From Ridgeia piscesae (Eukaryota > Annelida > Polychaeta > Sabellida > Siboglinidae): a DNA stretch of 64,000 nucleotides. Below the pieces are notes generated by a model. It saw only the letters and a list, made by a program, of their open reading frames with translations. It was not told the DNA's origin and made no database searches. A program made the position numbers and the translations under genes. Each line of letters begins with the position of its first letter. Within the stretch, counting starts at the first letter, position 1. The stretch covers positions 96,388 to 160,387 of the forward strand of contig JAODUO010001059.1 in the NCBI GenBank assembly GCA_025642075.2, given 5' to 3'. Below, in pieces: positions 47,214-60,959 of this stretch.

Positions 47214-49566
47214 TAACAAGATTTAACAAGATTTAACAAGATTGCCACCTAGAGAATCAACTCTAGATGGCAGGTGGACAAGGAAGCCCTTTGGCTTATC
47301 GATAGTCCAGTCTATCTATCTAAGTGTACCGCGTCCTTCTTAGGTATATGTCGATTTTATTTTTAAATATATTAACACTACTTGCACCTACACAATCAGT
47401 TGATAATCTGTTCCATTCATTTACTGTTCTTTGTGAAAATGAGAATTTTCTAATATCTAGTCTACACTGCTTCTTTGCTAATGTAACTCCATGTCCTCTA
47501 GTCATTCTCTCTTCCTTAACCGAGATAAAAAAATCTCTGTCAATATTTTCATACCCATTCAATATTTTGAATAGTTCTATCTGATTTCCTCTCAATCTTG
47601 TGGTTACTAGTTTTGTTAAACCACATTCTTTTAGACGCATTTCATAACTAATATTCCTGAGTTTTTGTATAATTTTGATTGCTCTGCTTTGTACTCTTTC
47701 TGGCATATCAATATCCTTCTTGCGATATGGCCTCCATGCTTGTATACAGTATTCTAAATGCGGCCTAAATATTGTTTTGTACTGTAGTATTATTAGTGGT
47801 TATTACTTGCACATTATATGTCGCCTAGTTAAGCCATTAATTTGGTTTTCCTTCACTGCTGCAATTCCACACTGCTATGATACCGTCATATCAGCACTAA
47901 TAGTTAATCCTAAGTTATTTTCTGTTACGGTAGTATTTAGTACAGTGCCGCCCATTGTATATTGTGCATCTTCATTCCCATGTCCTGTTTGGAGGCACTT
48001 ACACTTCCCAACATTAAACTGCATTTGCCACTTGTCAGAATATTCGGTCAACTTATTAAGATCATCTTGTAACTGTTGTCTATCTGCATGACTTTAAATT
48101 GTTCTAAACACTTTTGTATCGTCTCCAAACTTGCTTGTTATATCATCATCCAAATCATTGATATATATTAAGAATAAAATAGGTCCCAATATTGATCCCT
48201 GCGGTACACCACTCAAAACTGATTTCCAGTTTGTAACCTCCACGTCAACTACCATTCTTTGTCTTCTATCAATAAGCAGTTTTTCTATCCAGTTAATCAT
48301 ACCATTTCCTATGCCATGGGCCTTTAGTTTAAGTAGTAATCTTTGATGTGGCACTTTGTCAAAGACTTTTTTTAAACTAAGTAGATTATATCTACTGGTG
48401 ATCCCTCATCTGTACAGTTTGTGATATATTCCAAAAAACATAACATATTTGTTAAGTATGATCTCGCTTTTAGAAACCCATGTTAAAATGGCTTTATTAA
48501 ATAATTTTTAACAAGAAAATCAACCAAGTGATCTTTAATTAGTCTTTCTAATAGTCTACAAATCACCGATGTTAAACTCACCGGTCTATAGTTTTCTTAC
48601 TTGTTTCTCGGACCTTTTTATAAATAATGGTATGATTTATAAAATGGAACTATTCCCTCCTCTAATGACAACTTGAACACTGTTGCGAGCGGTATGCTAA
48701 TTTGTTCTACAATTTCTAATGGTAATTTGGGAGGAATCCCATCCACACCAGATGATTTATTATCCTTCATATTCCTTATTTTCTTAGCTACCATTTTTGG
48801 GGTTACAATTAGTTGTCCTAAATAGTCTGACTCTCCCCCTTCGAACTTAGTCTCTGGTACTCGTAATGCACTAATATCTTACCTGCTAAACACCGAACTA
48901 ATGTACTCATTTAGGTTTTCTGCCATCAAGAATCCCTCTGTTATTATATTTCAATCACTATCTTCTAGAGGACCGACCTTATCCTGAACTTTCTGTTTAC
49001 TTCGGAGATAACAACTCTTGCTGTCATGTTTTATATTAAAAGCTAATGTTTGTTCATAGCTTCTCTTTGAATTTCTAATTACAGCTGTAGCTTGGTTAAG
49101 TGCTTCTTTATAAATATATATGTCTAACACGTTCTCGCCCCTGGTTGGTTCTAACACATGTTGAGAAAGGAAACTATCTTGTACTAAATCAAAAACCTTT
49201 TGATCCTCACTCCCAGTACTCTGTAGAGATTTCCATGGTTAAAATTCCCCATAATAATGCAGTCCCGTTTACTCACTTCTTTTGTAGCGTTAAGTATTTT
49301 CTCATTGTCTTTTATGCTTATGTTTGGACTTCGATAAACTAACCCAATAGTTAATGTTGAGTTTCCTGTAACTATGTTACACCAGACAGCTTCTTTTCAT
49401 TCTTCTTCTTTTTCTAATTTTATTTCATAAGCCTGGATGGATTCTTTAATATATAAAATAACTCCACCTCCCCTTCTTCCTATTCTATCATTCCTAAACA
49501 TTGCATATCCTGTTATCCCTAATTCGGCATCTGATATATCGGTGGTGGCCCAAGATTCACTTATAC
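47214..49566 (-). mobile_element. CR1-like LINE, second copy, with endonuclease remnant
   Basis: Same family as 20,867-22,790. The minus strand reads from about 49,560: GISESWATTDISDAELGITGY, GGGVILYIKESIQ, LTIGLVYRSPN, CIIMGNFNHGN (AP-endonuclease, GDFNH mutated to GNFNH), VLEPTRGENVLD, then RT pieces ([19 protein letters not shown] at 48,250 region) and the thumb (47,706-47,320, stop). Several stops and frame breaks. The YxDD region is degraded (FGDDTKVF). The 3' end has three TTAACAAGAT repeats at 47,211-47,246. Confidence 0.85.
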
Positions 49567-50930
49567 CTATAATTTAAAGGGGGAGTGAAGCGGCTGAACA
49601 ACCACAGCCCAAACATAAGAACATATAATTTACAGCACTTGTCACCATAATTTGACAAGCACAGCGTCACGGTATATTTTTAATATTTTTTAAACTGAGC
49701 TACTTTCAACACAGGGCGCTGCCATCTTGCCTAGGGCCTTTTCCGGTTTGATTGGCGTGTTGCCTACAATCCCGGAAGCCGCCAGTCGATAGGCGACGCA
49801 GCATAGCTCTCGCAAAAACGGGCCAAACGCATTAAAACAAACATAATTAAACAATTTAATGCACTGTATAGCTAATAGATATACTATGATTGTTAGTAAG
49901 CAACTTTTCACATACTTCCACGAAAGGATTCCTGCCGAAAAAGCAGGTTAGAGATGATGAAGTTGGCGTGTCCGCCGGCGGAAAGTTCGACAAGAGTCTG
50001 CGGTGGTCACTTTCAAACGCCGATTGCAAGCCTAATTACAAACGTGGAGAGCACAAAGAGACACTGAACATAAAAACATAAGTCTCGATCAAAGCCACAG
50101 GTGCATCTTTGGCCGATTTGTTTGCATATAAGTACGCAGCGACAAAGTAATGTTTGGTGAACTGAGAGGGAAAACCGGACACGATTTCCTTATTTGGAAG
50201 GTGAAGCGGCGCGTAGGAAATTACATGCCGAAACCAGCTTTTGTTGCCAAGCCGACTCGGCACTTAGAGTACCAACGTGTATCGTTACGACTACAATTTA
50301 GTTCCACAGTTGTATTTCATCTCTGTATAATATACAATTTTACCTAAGCAAAGTTTAAATGTAATAAGAAATATGAATGTAATAAAGTAAAAATATGTGT
50401 GGACAGTATTATTTAATGTGAAATAAAAATGTTTATATAATCCACGGATTTAGGTCAACGTTCGCCGGCGAGCTGTACCTAGACCAACGCCGGTTCGTTG
50501 GTTGCTAAAAATAGCTCGAGTCTCAAATACAAGTAAACTTTTTGTTTCTGACATAGACAGTCGCCGGTGGTGGAATAACCTTCTTCAAGATAATGACAAA
50601 AAAAGAAATGACAGCTACGACCATGCATGCGTATGACGTTTATTTTAAACAATACTCGTCGTCATATGCAAATTAGAGTGACTGCAAATTAGTCAACAAC
50701 AGTCAAGAACTGTCAGTCATATTACAGGCATTACTTGGAATTAATTAACAGAAACAGCAAAACACAAATTTATGTTATTATTTAAATTAGACTGTTAACT
50801 GCTTTCAATAAAACACTACCGTATATAATGTAATTGATTTAACCCATAAATCAACCGATTTAAATCATTCAAAAAAAAAACTCTGGTTTTATTAGCTGCT
50901 AATTTAAAAGGGGGAAGATCTTTTTTGGCA
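49567..50930. other. unassigned, CpG-rich patches
   Basis: 49,700-50,290 is CpG-rich with CGCTGCCATCTTGCC (a YY1-like AAGATGGCAGCG on the minus strand), but the ATG there (MAAPCVESSSV) stops after 11 codons. No gene is supported. Confidence 0.3.
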
Positions 50931-50936
50931 GAACCA

Positions 50937-51165
50937 ATCCTCAGGATTGCTGGCGTTTTCACTTTATTTCCCAAAGACCTGTTCAATCAGATATACCATC
51001 TCAACTTCTCTGGGAAGCATCCAGCGATATGCTAAAATTAATGGGGGCCCCGTAACATATCCACCACTATCTATAGCCATGCAGGTACTCATTTTTACAG
51101 CTGAGTGAACTGGAGCAATGTAGAGTGAAAAAAAATTGCCCAAGGTTTTAGCATCACAGCAGAGA
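50937..51165 (+). repeat. dispersed repeat, copy 2
   Basis: Matches 14,630-14,845 from CCTCAGGATTGCT to AGTGAACTGGAGCAATG and extends into TTGCCCAAGGTTTTA. Confidence 0.7.
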
Positions 51166-53851
51166 ATTGGGGACATAGCTGTTGACTTATGAATACTGTC
51201 TGTTGAACACTAGTTTGCTTACAAGTTAATCTTGGCCATTACATGAGGACACTGTTTTTTGACATTATGCAAGCTGAGGATGTGCTGTTTATATGCATTT
51301 TATCATCAAGCCAGAGCCCAGAACGACAAGTAGGAAATGGCGAGAACAGCCATGCAGGTTAGTAAAATATTATTGTCATTATGAGTATGGTATCATTGTA
51401 TTTGTTTCTGGAAACATCTGTACATTATGCATCGCACAACTTTCTATGAAATAATGAGTATAACAACAATAAAACATGCTACAGAATCAATCACACTTAA
51501 CATATGTCACTATTAAGTATGTTAATGTGTTTTTCCAATGCCCCATCACAACCCAAGTAAATTTAATTTACCTGGGAACACATTTAGTATTTTAATTTAG
51601 GCAGTAGAATATTGTATAACTTCATGTATGCCTCTGCTGTTATTGCTGTAGAATATGCATGGTCAAAATATACAATACACAATCAATCTTTTACTAGTAA
51701 TTGTTTTGACATACATAATAAGTCACTACTGTCCGATATTAAAAAATTGACAGATTAATAAATTTCTAAATAACCGACAACTTTTTTTTTTATCCCCCAA
51801 AACATTATGTCCCCAAATGTGGATCTCACCTTTAAAATTTGCAGTTTTGCTTTGCAAATGACAAACAAGCACACATTTGTTTTAGTTGGGGGTCAGAATA
51901 GTCTCGTGACAGCAGGTAGTAATATCACTGATCCCATGATTAAAATTAATAGTTACATGGTAAAAAACATTTAGAACCTTACATTGGCCCATAGCCTGCA
52001 TTTTACCTGCAAGGGTTGTAAACATCATGATCAAAGTACAACAGAGGACTGCTGTTACTAATTGCAGTTAACAGCCTAGTGCAAATTAGGCAATAAGATC
52101 ACAATCTTAGTAGTGTCCTGTTTTCCTAGAAAGTGAAAAGACTATCCATACCCAATACAAACATCACTGCCTGGATGAAGCCCCATCATCTCTCTAGTGC
52201 ACTTGCATTTCTTACTAGTTCACAGTCATATGTTAGGGCATGTGAAAAGACAAACCACTGCAACAGAGGTCAGCTTTAAATGTTGCTAACTTTAGTGTTT
52301 AAATAAATCTTCAAATTTGTTGGTACTAATGGCTGTTGGAGAATGATTATCGACCAACATGACTAGTATATTGAATCGGAAATGAATAGTGTTACGGAAA
52401 AAATAAGATATAAAATAAAAATATAAAGTAGGAAAATTATATTTTAATAAGGCATGTATTCTCTTTCAATAGTACCGCTACATCAGCATTGTTCAGTTAG
52501 TCCCGTTAGTGTTTGATAACGGGAAAGGGTGTCCATAATCACTTCCCAAAAGTATTTATTAGGAAAATGGCCAAGAAGTTTATTTAAAAAACCTTATACA
52601 AAGCAATACAAAAAACTTATATATCTCGGAAAAGACTCAGTTGGGTAAAACCCCACCCACAAATGAAACTTATTATAAACCCCAATGTAAAAATATTCTT
52701 AAATTAAAAACAAAATATTATATTTAGAATAAAGCCGACATTTGTATTTTTGGAAAATGCAAGTATGACTTTGATTATGGCCAAATAGGTGTCTCTGATT
52801 GGAACAAGGAGGACATTGATTGCACCTAACTAACTTAAACATTTTATTTCCTTATATGTGCAAGTGGGCTTGTATAATTGGTTTACTATGTAATTTATGT
52901 GAGCTGCTTATGTAGGGTGGGTTTTGTTTGTTTGTAATGATGTCTGAATGACTCAGAACACATACATATTAATTAAAATATGCCAGGAAGGTTAGTCATA
53001 TAATGGAATTCGCACAGAATGCACCATTGAAAAGGTAATGTTCTATTTATTGCAGGAATGCCCTGGTTGAACCACAACACCCTGCTCAGCCCACTTCCAC
53101 TGGTCTCATTGAGCAGAGTTGACTAGTGACCCTGGCTAGCAGTAGCAGACAAGCAGCAAGCAGATACCCAATACACAAAACTGATAGGGGGGGTCATTTC
53201 AAGGGATCTTCTCAAAAACCAAATCACCAGTATTACTTTGTGTTTTTGGGGGCCCCTTTGAATGATGCAATAAAATACAATTTCTTGTGTACAGTAGCAC
53301 CACCACATGCAACAGCCATGCAAAAGTAGATTTGTTTAACAATTGTGGAAAAATAGTCTGGGGGACCTATGGGGCCTGTGGAATAATTCAATCAAATTTA
53401 GATTTTCTGCATAGTACGTTACAATATCCACAGATGCATCTACAAAATTAGATCCTGAACTCTTTCCGAAATGCCAATTATAAGTTGATTTATTCTGTGG
53501 TTTTTATGACATAGGTACTGCAATGAGAAAACAAAAGATGACAAAACATTGTTATTTATATGTATATCCAGAAGATACATACCATCTTACATTGTATCAT
53601 TCTTTCAGATGAAGGATTCACAAATACCAAGCACACCTTTCAAAGGATCCTGTGCACCAGATGACATTGTCCCTCTGGCAGTATGGATGTCACATTGCAA
53701 AGCCTTTAACTTTTAGTTCAAACTCAAACAGAGCCAGTGATCATGTCACCAATGCGATACTTCATCAATGCAGCAATTAATACTATGATATTGTTGTTCC
53801 AGTGAATATTCATCATGACCATGGGTATGCAAAGTTGTCGTCCAGTCCTGC
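51166..53851. other. unassigned AT-rich DNA
   Basis: No RNA gene, transposon end or convincing exon was recognised. A short plus-strand stretch at 53,610-53,710 looks weakly coding. Confidence 0.3.
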
Positions 53852-54140
53852 ATGCCTTCTTCAACTGACCATGGCAGTCTGTCAATGTGGATGACACTTC
53901 GGATGTCCCAGTCTCACTGTCTCCATCTTCAGATCATTCTGTCTGCAACAGTCAGAAGGAAAATTCTGAAGACAGTGATCCGGAATTCTGGGGTGACAGC
54001 AAAATCACTGATGATGACTCAAGCAGTTCTGACACTAATGAGAAACAAAAAAATGTTTTGTTTACAACCCTTTTCCCCTGCACCTGCAAAAAACCCCAGT
54101 ATACTATGCCTGCTGCCTGTTGGGAAACATCCCCTTGAAC
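53852..54140 (+). pseudogene. possible acidic-linker coding remnant
   Basis: A plus-strand frame at 53,887-54,138 encodes a Ser/Asp/Glu-rich stretch (KENSEDSDPEFWGDSK, DDDSSSSDTNEKQK) then CTCKKPQYTMPAACW. Such acidic linkers occur in many transposase-derived and nuclear proteins. No domain is recognised and no complete gene can be built. Confidence 0.2.
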
Positions 54141-54891
54141 ATGTGCAGTGATGATATGCAGCTAACCGATACATTCTGACATTTGATTTATAGTAAACAA
54201 TCATTATCTTATAATGATTATTAGTAATTGCAAAACTGTGTAATTCATCAATATCACATCATGAAGTCAGCGCATTGGTTGATTTTTTGTGAAATACTTT
54301 AATAAAATTATCACAGCGTTTCAAACAAATAATTTTTTTGTTAAATTGTTACAGCATTTTGCAAACACATGAATTTATGATTGTGGTGTTGATAACATAT
54401 ACACCCGCACATATCCCGTATACTGTATACAATACATTAAAACTCCCAAATTTAATATTCTCATGTGAATTGCACAATGTCCTTATTAACATCTATTTAT
54501 TATTCAGATTTTTATTATAAATTGCATGGCAGCACGCATATCTAAATAACATTATTTACATAAATTAAAAAATTGTATTAACATTTTAAAATGGAAATTA
54601 AATAATTTTAATTTAAAAAGGGTGCACACATCATGTAACATCCTGTCAAAAATAAAATAAGTTTGTAACAAAGATTTACGTTACGAATTCGAAGATAGAA
54701 TTTATTTTTTATTTAATATGTGTCATTGTGTGGCCATACAAGTATAATTGCTCTGTTTAGGTTTGAATTGCAAAATAATTTTTCGATACCTGTTGAACTA
54801 CATATTACTTACCTACTACCTACTTTGGTCGAACGAACGAGTCTGCACGCAAATCGCACATAGATAACAGACCGATATTCCCAACATTGTG
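54141..54891. other. unassigned AT-rich DNA
   Basis: Nothing recognised. Confidence 0.3.
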
Positions 54892-55173
54892 TCATTGACA
54901 GATGTCTTGGTCAGTCATAGACATTAGGCATAGCTCATGCAGGCATCTGTCAGCACGGTCGGGCAACCCAGCTTTCTCCAGACAACATACAAATTCGATG
55001 TGCGTCGACATTGGGACGCAGTATCCACACAAACACAATGCCACATTCACATTGTTCCCAAAATCAAACATCCTCGATTCCATAAAAATTGCGATCTTTT
55101 CTCGCCGTCTCGTCGACTCTCGGCGGGGTTTAATTGACGCCTCGCACCTCGGCTCGCACGCTGGGTTAAGCAA
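54892..55173 (-). CDS. P2X7 intracellular-tail-like zinc module, fragment
   Basis: The minus frame contains an Arg-rich segment (KPRRESTRRREK) and then CLCGYCVPMSTHIEFVCCLE. The spacing C-x-C-G-x-C-x-M-x-T-x-x-E-x-x-C-C-x-E is the start of the zinc-binding domain found at the C-terminus of P2X7 receptors and in many orphan invertebrate proteins. The expected C-I-x-x-H continuation is replaced by DRCLHELCLMS and a stop at 54,892, so the module looks truncated or split by an unseen intron. A minus ATG at 55,255 (MDPTEEAFVAQV) is in another frame and could be an upstream exon. Confidence 0.4.
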   Translation of the reverse strand: MLNPACEPRCEASIKPRRESTRRREKIAIFMESRMFDFGNNVNVALCLCGYCVPMSTHIEFVCCLEKAGLPDRADRCLHELCLMSMTDQDICQ

Positions 55174-55255
55174 GAATTAATGGCTTTACGTGTGTCACTT
55201 GTGCTATAGATGCTTCTCTCACTTGTGCTACAAATGCTTCCTCTGTCGGATCCAT

Positions 55256-55957
55256 TTTCTACTGTGATTTATCCCAAAACCACTAGCAAATAGCGTAGCT
55301 CCTCGCTAACGTAAAACACTTCCGACATTTTAAACAACAGAAAAATAGTCCCGGGCTGACCTTCCTTTTGGCCCGCCCCTTGAAGCCTGTCAAAATCTGC
55401 TCTCGGGAAGTGTCACGTTTCAATTTTTCATTGGTTAAAAATCGTAATAATATAATTTCACCTTTTTATTACGAATGCAAATAAATATTATTTGTTGATA
55501 CATAGGACCCCTTTCGTGTATAATAAGGTACCATATCTTTGTTTTTTCGCAGAAATGTCTAATAACGAAGAAAACCGAAAAAACCAAAAATTTTTCATGG
55601 GCTAGATAGGAGGTAATCAAACCACTCGGCTTGGAATAAAGATGGCGTTCGCAGTGTTCTATGACGACGATTTAGGCACTGAAAATTTTTTTTCCCCGTT
55701 TGTCTGATAAGTGAATATGCTTCTTTCACCATTAATGTATACTTATATAGTATACATTTAGGTATATGGAATGTTACAGCTGTGTTTCGTTCCCCCTTTT
55801 TTTTTTCCCCCCATTGTTTGCTTTTTTGTTTACTATCTCCTTGCATTTAAACAAACACATGTATAACCAAATTCAAAAGACTGTTCTTTGCTGATTTCTT
55901 TATGCTGTCTTTATTTATGCCTCCGTATTTGGCTTCTCTGTGAGTCCCCCTGCGAAT
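55256..55957. other. unassigned DNA
   Basis: A plus-strand ATG at 55,641 (MAFAVFYDDDLGTENF) in the context AAAGATGGCG stops after 21 codons. No donor was found. Confidence 0.25.
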
Positions 55958-56219
55958 CTAGTTTAAATAGTTCCAACCTGTTCCACTGTCCATAGATCGA
56001 AGCAGGTTCTCAGAGAACACTGCTGCGCCCTTTCCACTTAGATGGAGGCCATCTCTCATATACATATCTTCTTTCCCAACAAAGTATCCCCACAAATCTA
56101 TGAATCCAACTCCTTCTTCTTCACACATATGCTCTACTAGAGCGTTGATTGCCATCCTCTTGCAATATTTATATGTTGCTCCCTTTCCTCCCATTACTGA
56201 CAAGATTCCTTGCTTACCA
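55958..56219 (-). mobile_element. CR1-like ORF1 SGNH-esterase C-terminal fragment
   Basis: The minus strand encodes GILSVMGGKGATYKYCKRMA, MCEEEGVGFIDLWGYFVGK, then MRDGLHLSGKGAAVFSENL and a stop. DGLHLS carries the Asp-x-x-His of SGNH/GDSL hydrolases. CR1-type LINEs are known to encode such an esterase in ORF1. The fragment is cut at 56,219/56,220, where the long-inverted-repeat homology begins. Confidence 0.65.
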
Positions 56220-56993
56220 GGTGAGTGAAAGGGAAAAAATTCAACGCTTTGCTGATATGGGCCTAATAGAGTTAATAAAAGTAACAACTTCTAACAACAA
56301 TCATATTTTAAAAGTCAGCGACTTATCAGAACAAATTAGAACACATAGCCATAGAAAGTTTACGGACTACGTCATTTTAGAAACAGACTGACGTAACGGG
56401 GTCGACTTGGTCGGCATGAACTGTGCATACTGTCTTTTACTTTCTGACCTAACTATGAAAACAACTACCAACAGCCGCCAAATTCTCCTCACATATTTTA
56501 CATACATATACTATTGTACAAAAAAAATAAGTTAAATAACTTACATTCCTCTAACGAAGAAAATTCACAAAACAAACGCGCAGATCTTGACGGCAACTCG
56601 ACATCAGTGGCGGCTACCCGGTTGCCATAAAATCGCCGTATAAGGTAGTTTTACACAAAAACCGTTAGTACACACAAACCATTTGTGGGCGCGAATATTT
56701 ATAAACGTTACTTACTGCATTCGTGCGCGCGAAATACTTTAATTACTTATAAATAATACAATAATAATTCATTATTATCATCATTATGGTCTGCAGGAAA
56801 TTATAAGTTTTATTATAATATAATAATAAAATGTTATTTCATATAGCTTCACAACATACTGCTATATAAAAAACATTATGCAATAAGACCCACAGGTAAT
56901 ATTTAAAAATAAATAATAAAAATGTCTATATAATTAACTAAATTTACCTATTAGTCAATACATAATAATAATCAATCTAGCAAATATATTAAA

Positions 56994-57046
56994 ACCTGTC
57001 TTGTGCGACCTCTGTCATGAGCGACCACTCGTCTTGAGCGACCGTT
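56994..57046. repeat. three tandem GCGACC motifs
   Basis: CCTGTCTTGTGCGACC, TCTGTCATGAGCGACC and CTCGTCTTGAGCGACC follow one another at 17-18 bp steps. Similar runs occur near the ends of some pogo/Tigger-like elements (inference). Confidence 0.6.
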
Positions 57047-58084
57047 TTCCTAGCCACGGTTCGTTTCTGATTAAAATGCACCCACAATTAACGACTACTT
57101 TTACAAACGCAACCAGCGATCACACAAATTGTTTCCGCGATCGGTTTTCACCTGTTAGCAGCGACCGGATCTGGTGCTGAACTTTAAACATGTATTGGTC
57201 GAGCAGTCGTTTAGTCAGCGTTAAATAGTATACATTTAATATAAATACAACGACAGCATAGTATCCGTTAGGATGATATAATTATTCAAATGGGTCGTAT
57301 TTTTATTTGGTGACGTATCGTCCGTGATTTAGTGAAAATGAGAGCTGAAAATTACGTGTCAGCGGCGAACGCTATGGATGTCGCCGACAAAGATTGTAGC
57401 AAATCAAAAACCTGCTCTTCTCTTGTAAACATAATATTTGGATACTCACGATTTCTAGTCAATTTGAAAAATGTGTTGGTTTGTCCTGCAGATGTAGCAA
57501 CAAATCGATGAAACAAGAGAAACAAAAGTTACAACGAATGTAGGGCCTAAAGCCTCTTGATTCACTCATGTTATCGCCCGAAATATAACATGATTTATAA
57601 GCATGGAAATTACGTTTTTATAAACAATATTTCTATAAACATCCGCTTATATTACGTATGCGATGTTTTTGCAATAATAACTAAACAATAACATATTACT
57701 ATTATTATTATTTTTAAATTCAACAAACCCTTCTTTTTCTACCAATATATATATCCCATATGTTCATATTCTGTTTAAATTTCAGTGATTTATTGTTCCG
57801 ATAATTAATAAAATATTTTTTCCAAGATTACTATGACATATCTGTGTGTGTATGTGTTGAATGAAAAGTATTGTTACCTCGTAATTACTTTTAAATTATT
57901 GTACCATTTTAATTATTTATTACTATTAACCATACCTTTACTTAATTTATCACTATTGTTATGGAATTTGTATGGTATTTTATGACTAATAGGTCATTTT
58001 AGTTAATTATGTAGACACATTAATTTTTATTATTTATTTTACAATATTACCTGTGGATAGTATTCGTCGTATTGTATATTTGTG

Positions 58085-58165
58085 TAATAGCAGTATGTTG
58101 TCAAGCGCCACAAACAGATTTGGGTTTTGCGCTATATGAAATAAAATATTACTATTATATTCAAA
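58085..58165 (+). repeat. LINE/SINE 3'-tail remnant
   Basis: GTCAAGCGCCACAAACAG...TTTTGCGCTATATGAAATAAAATATTACTATTAT has the usual ending of L2-mobilised elements. Confidence 0.45.
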
Positions 58166-58511
58166 TAAAACTTGTGATTTCCTACAGATCTTAGTGATTA
58201 TAATTAGTTATTATTATATTATTTATAAGTAATTTCGCGCATGCGAATGCAGTAAGTAAAGTTAATAAATATTCGTGCGGACAAACGCGCCGTCTAAAGT
58301 TATTTTGTGTAAAGCTAACTTATATAGCGACTTTACTGTAACGGCGGAGCCGCCGAACAAGTTGTCATCGAGATCTGCGCGTTTGTTTTGTGAATTGTCT
58401 TCGTTAGAGGAATGCGAGTGAATGTTGTTTGTAACGTAGCACATGCATATGTATGTAAAATATGTGAGGAGACTTTGGCCGCTGTTGGTGGTCGTTTTCG
58501 TAGTTAGTTAA

Positions 58512-60627
<2,116 letters not shown>

Positions 60628-60835
60628 ATCCCAGATCACCCTGCTTCCTTCTCACTGCACATGCGTAGCCCTGACCGCTTGTAACGATAATTCACGTATT
60701 GTCCTTCAAAGGGTTATCAGTTATCCCAGATCACTCTGCTTCCCTCACATCCGTAGCTAACTGCCCATGCGTAACCGTGACCGTTTACAAACGTCGGTCC
60801 TACGTATCGTCCTCCAGGGTGGGTCAGACCACCCC
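60628..60835. repeat. two-unit tandem duplication, about 100 bp each
   Basis: TTATCCCAGATCACCCTGCTTCC...GCGTAGCCCTGACCG...GTATTGTCC is followed by TTATCCCAGATCACTCTGCTTCC...GCGTAACCGTGACCG...GTATCGTCC. It lies just upstream of the LINE at 60,960 and may be part of its 5' UTR. Confidence 0.7.
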
Positions 60836-60959
60836 TAACCCGCAGCTGAGCAATTAATCATATACAAGGTTGACCGGACTGGTACCGGCAGTCGCTATTC
60901 CTCTCCTTCGTATAACAATTCTCTCTGTGTAAAAGGGCCGTTTTCCCTGTGTTATATAA

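Larger units (their letters stand above)
56215..58511. mobile_element. element with about 300-bp inverted repeats
   Basis: 56,452-56,757 and 58,205-58,508 are inverted copies (right arm reading: TTATTTATAAGTAATT...GAATGCAGTAAGTAA...GATCTGCGCGTTTGTTTTGTGAATT...CGTTAGAGGAATG...TATGTATGTAAAATATGTG). The left side extends to 56,215 with sequence also present at 38,232-38,525. The 1.45-kb centre has no coding frame. Class unknown. Confidence 0.7.

Noticed and set aside
49690..49911. Minus-strand start MAAPCVESSSV in AAGATGGCAGCG context
   Set aside because: Stops after 11 codons with no donor. The longer frame around it has no supporting features.
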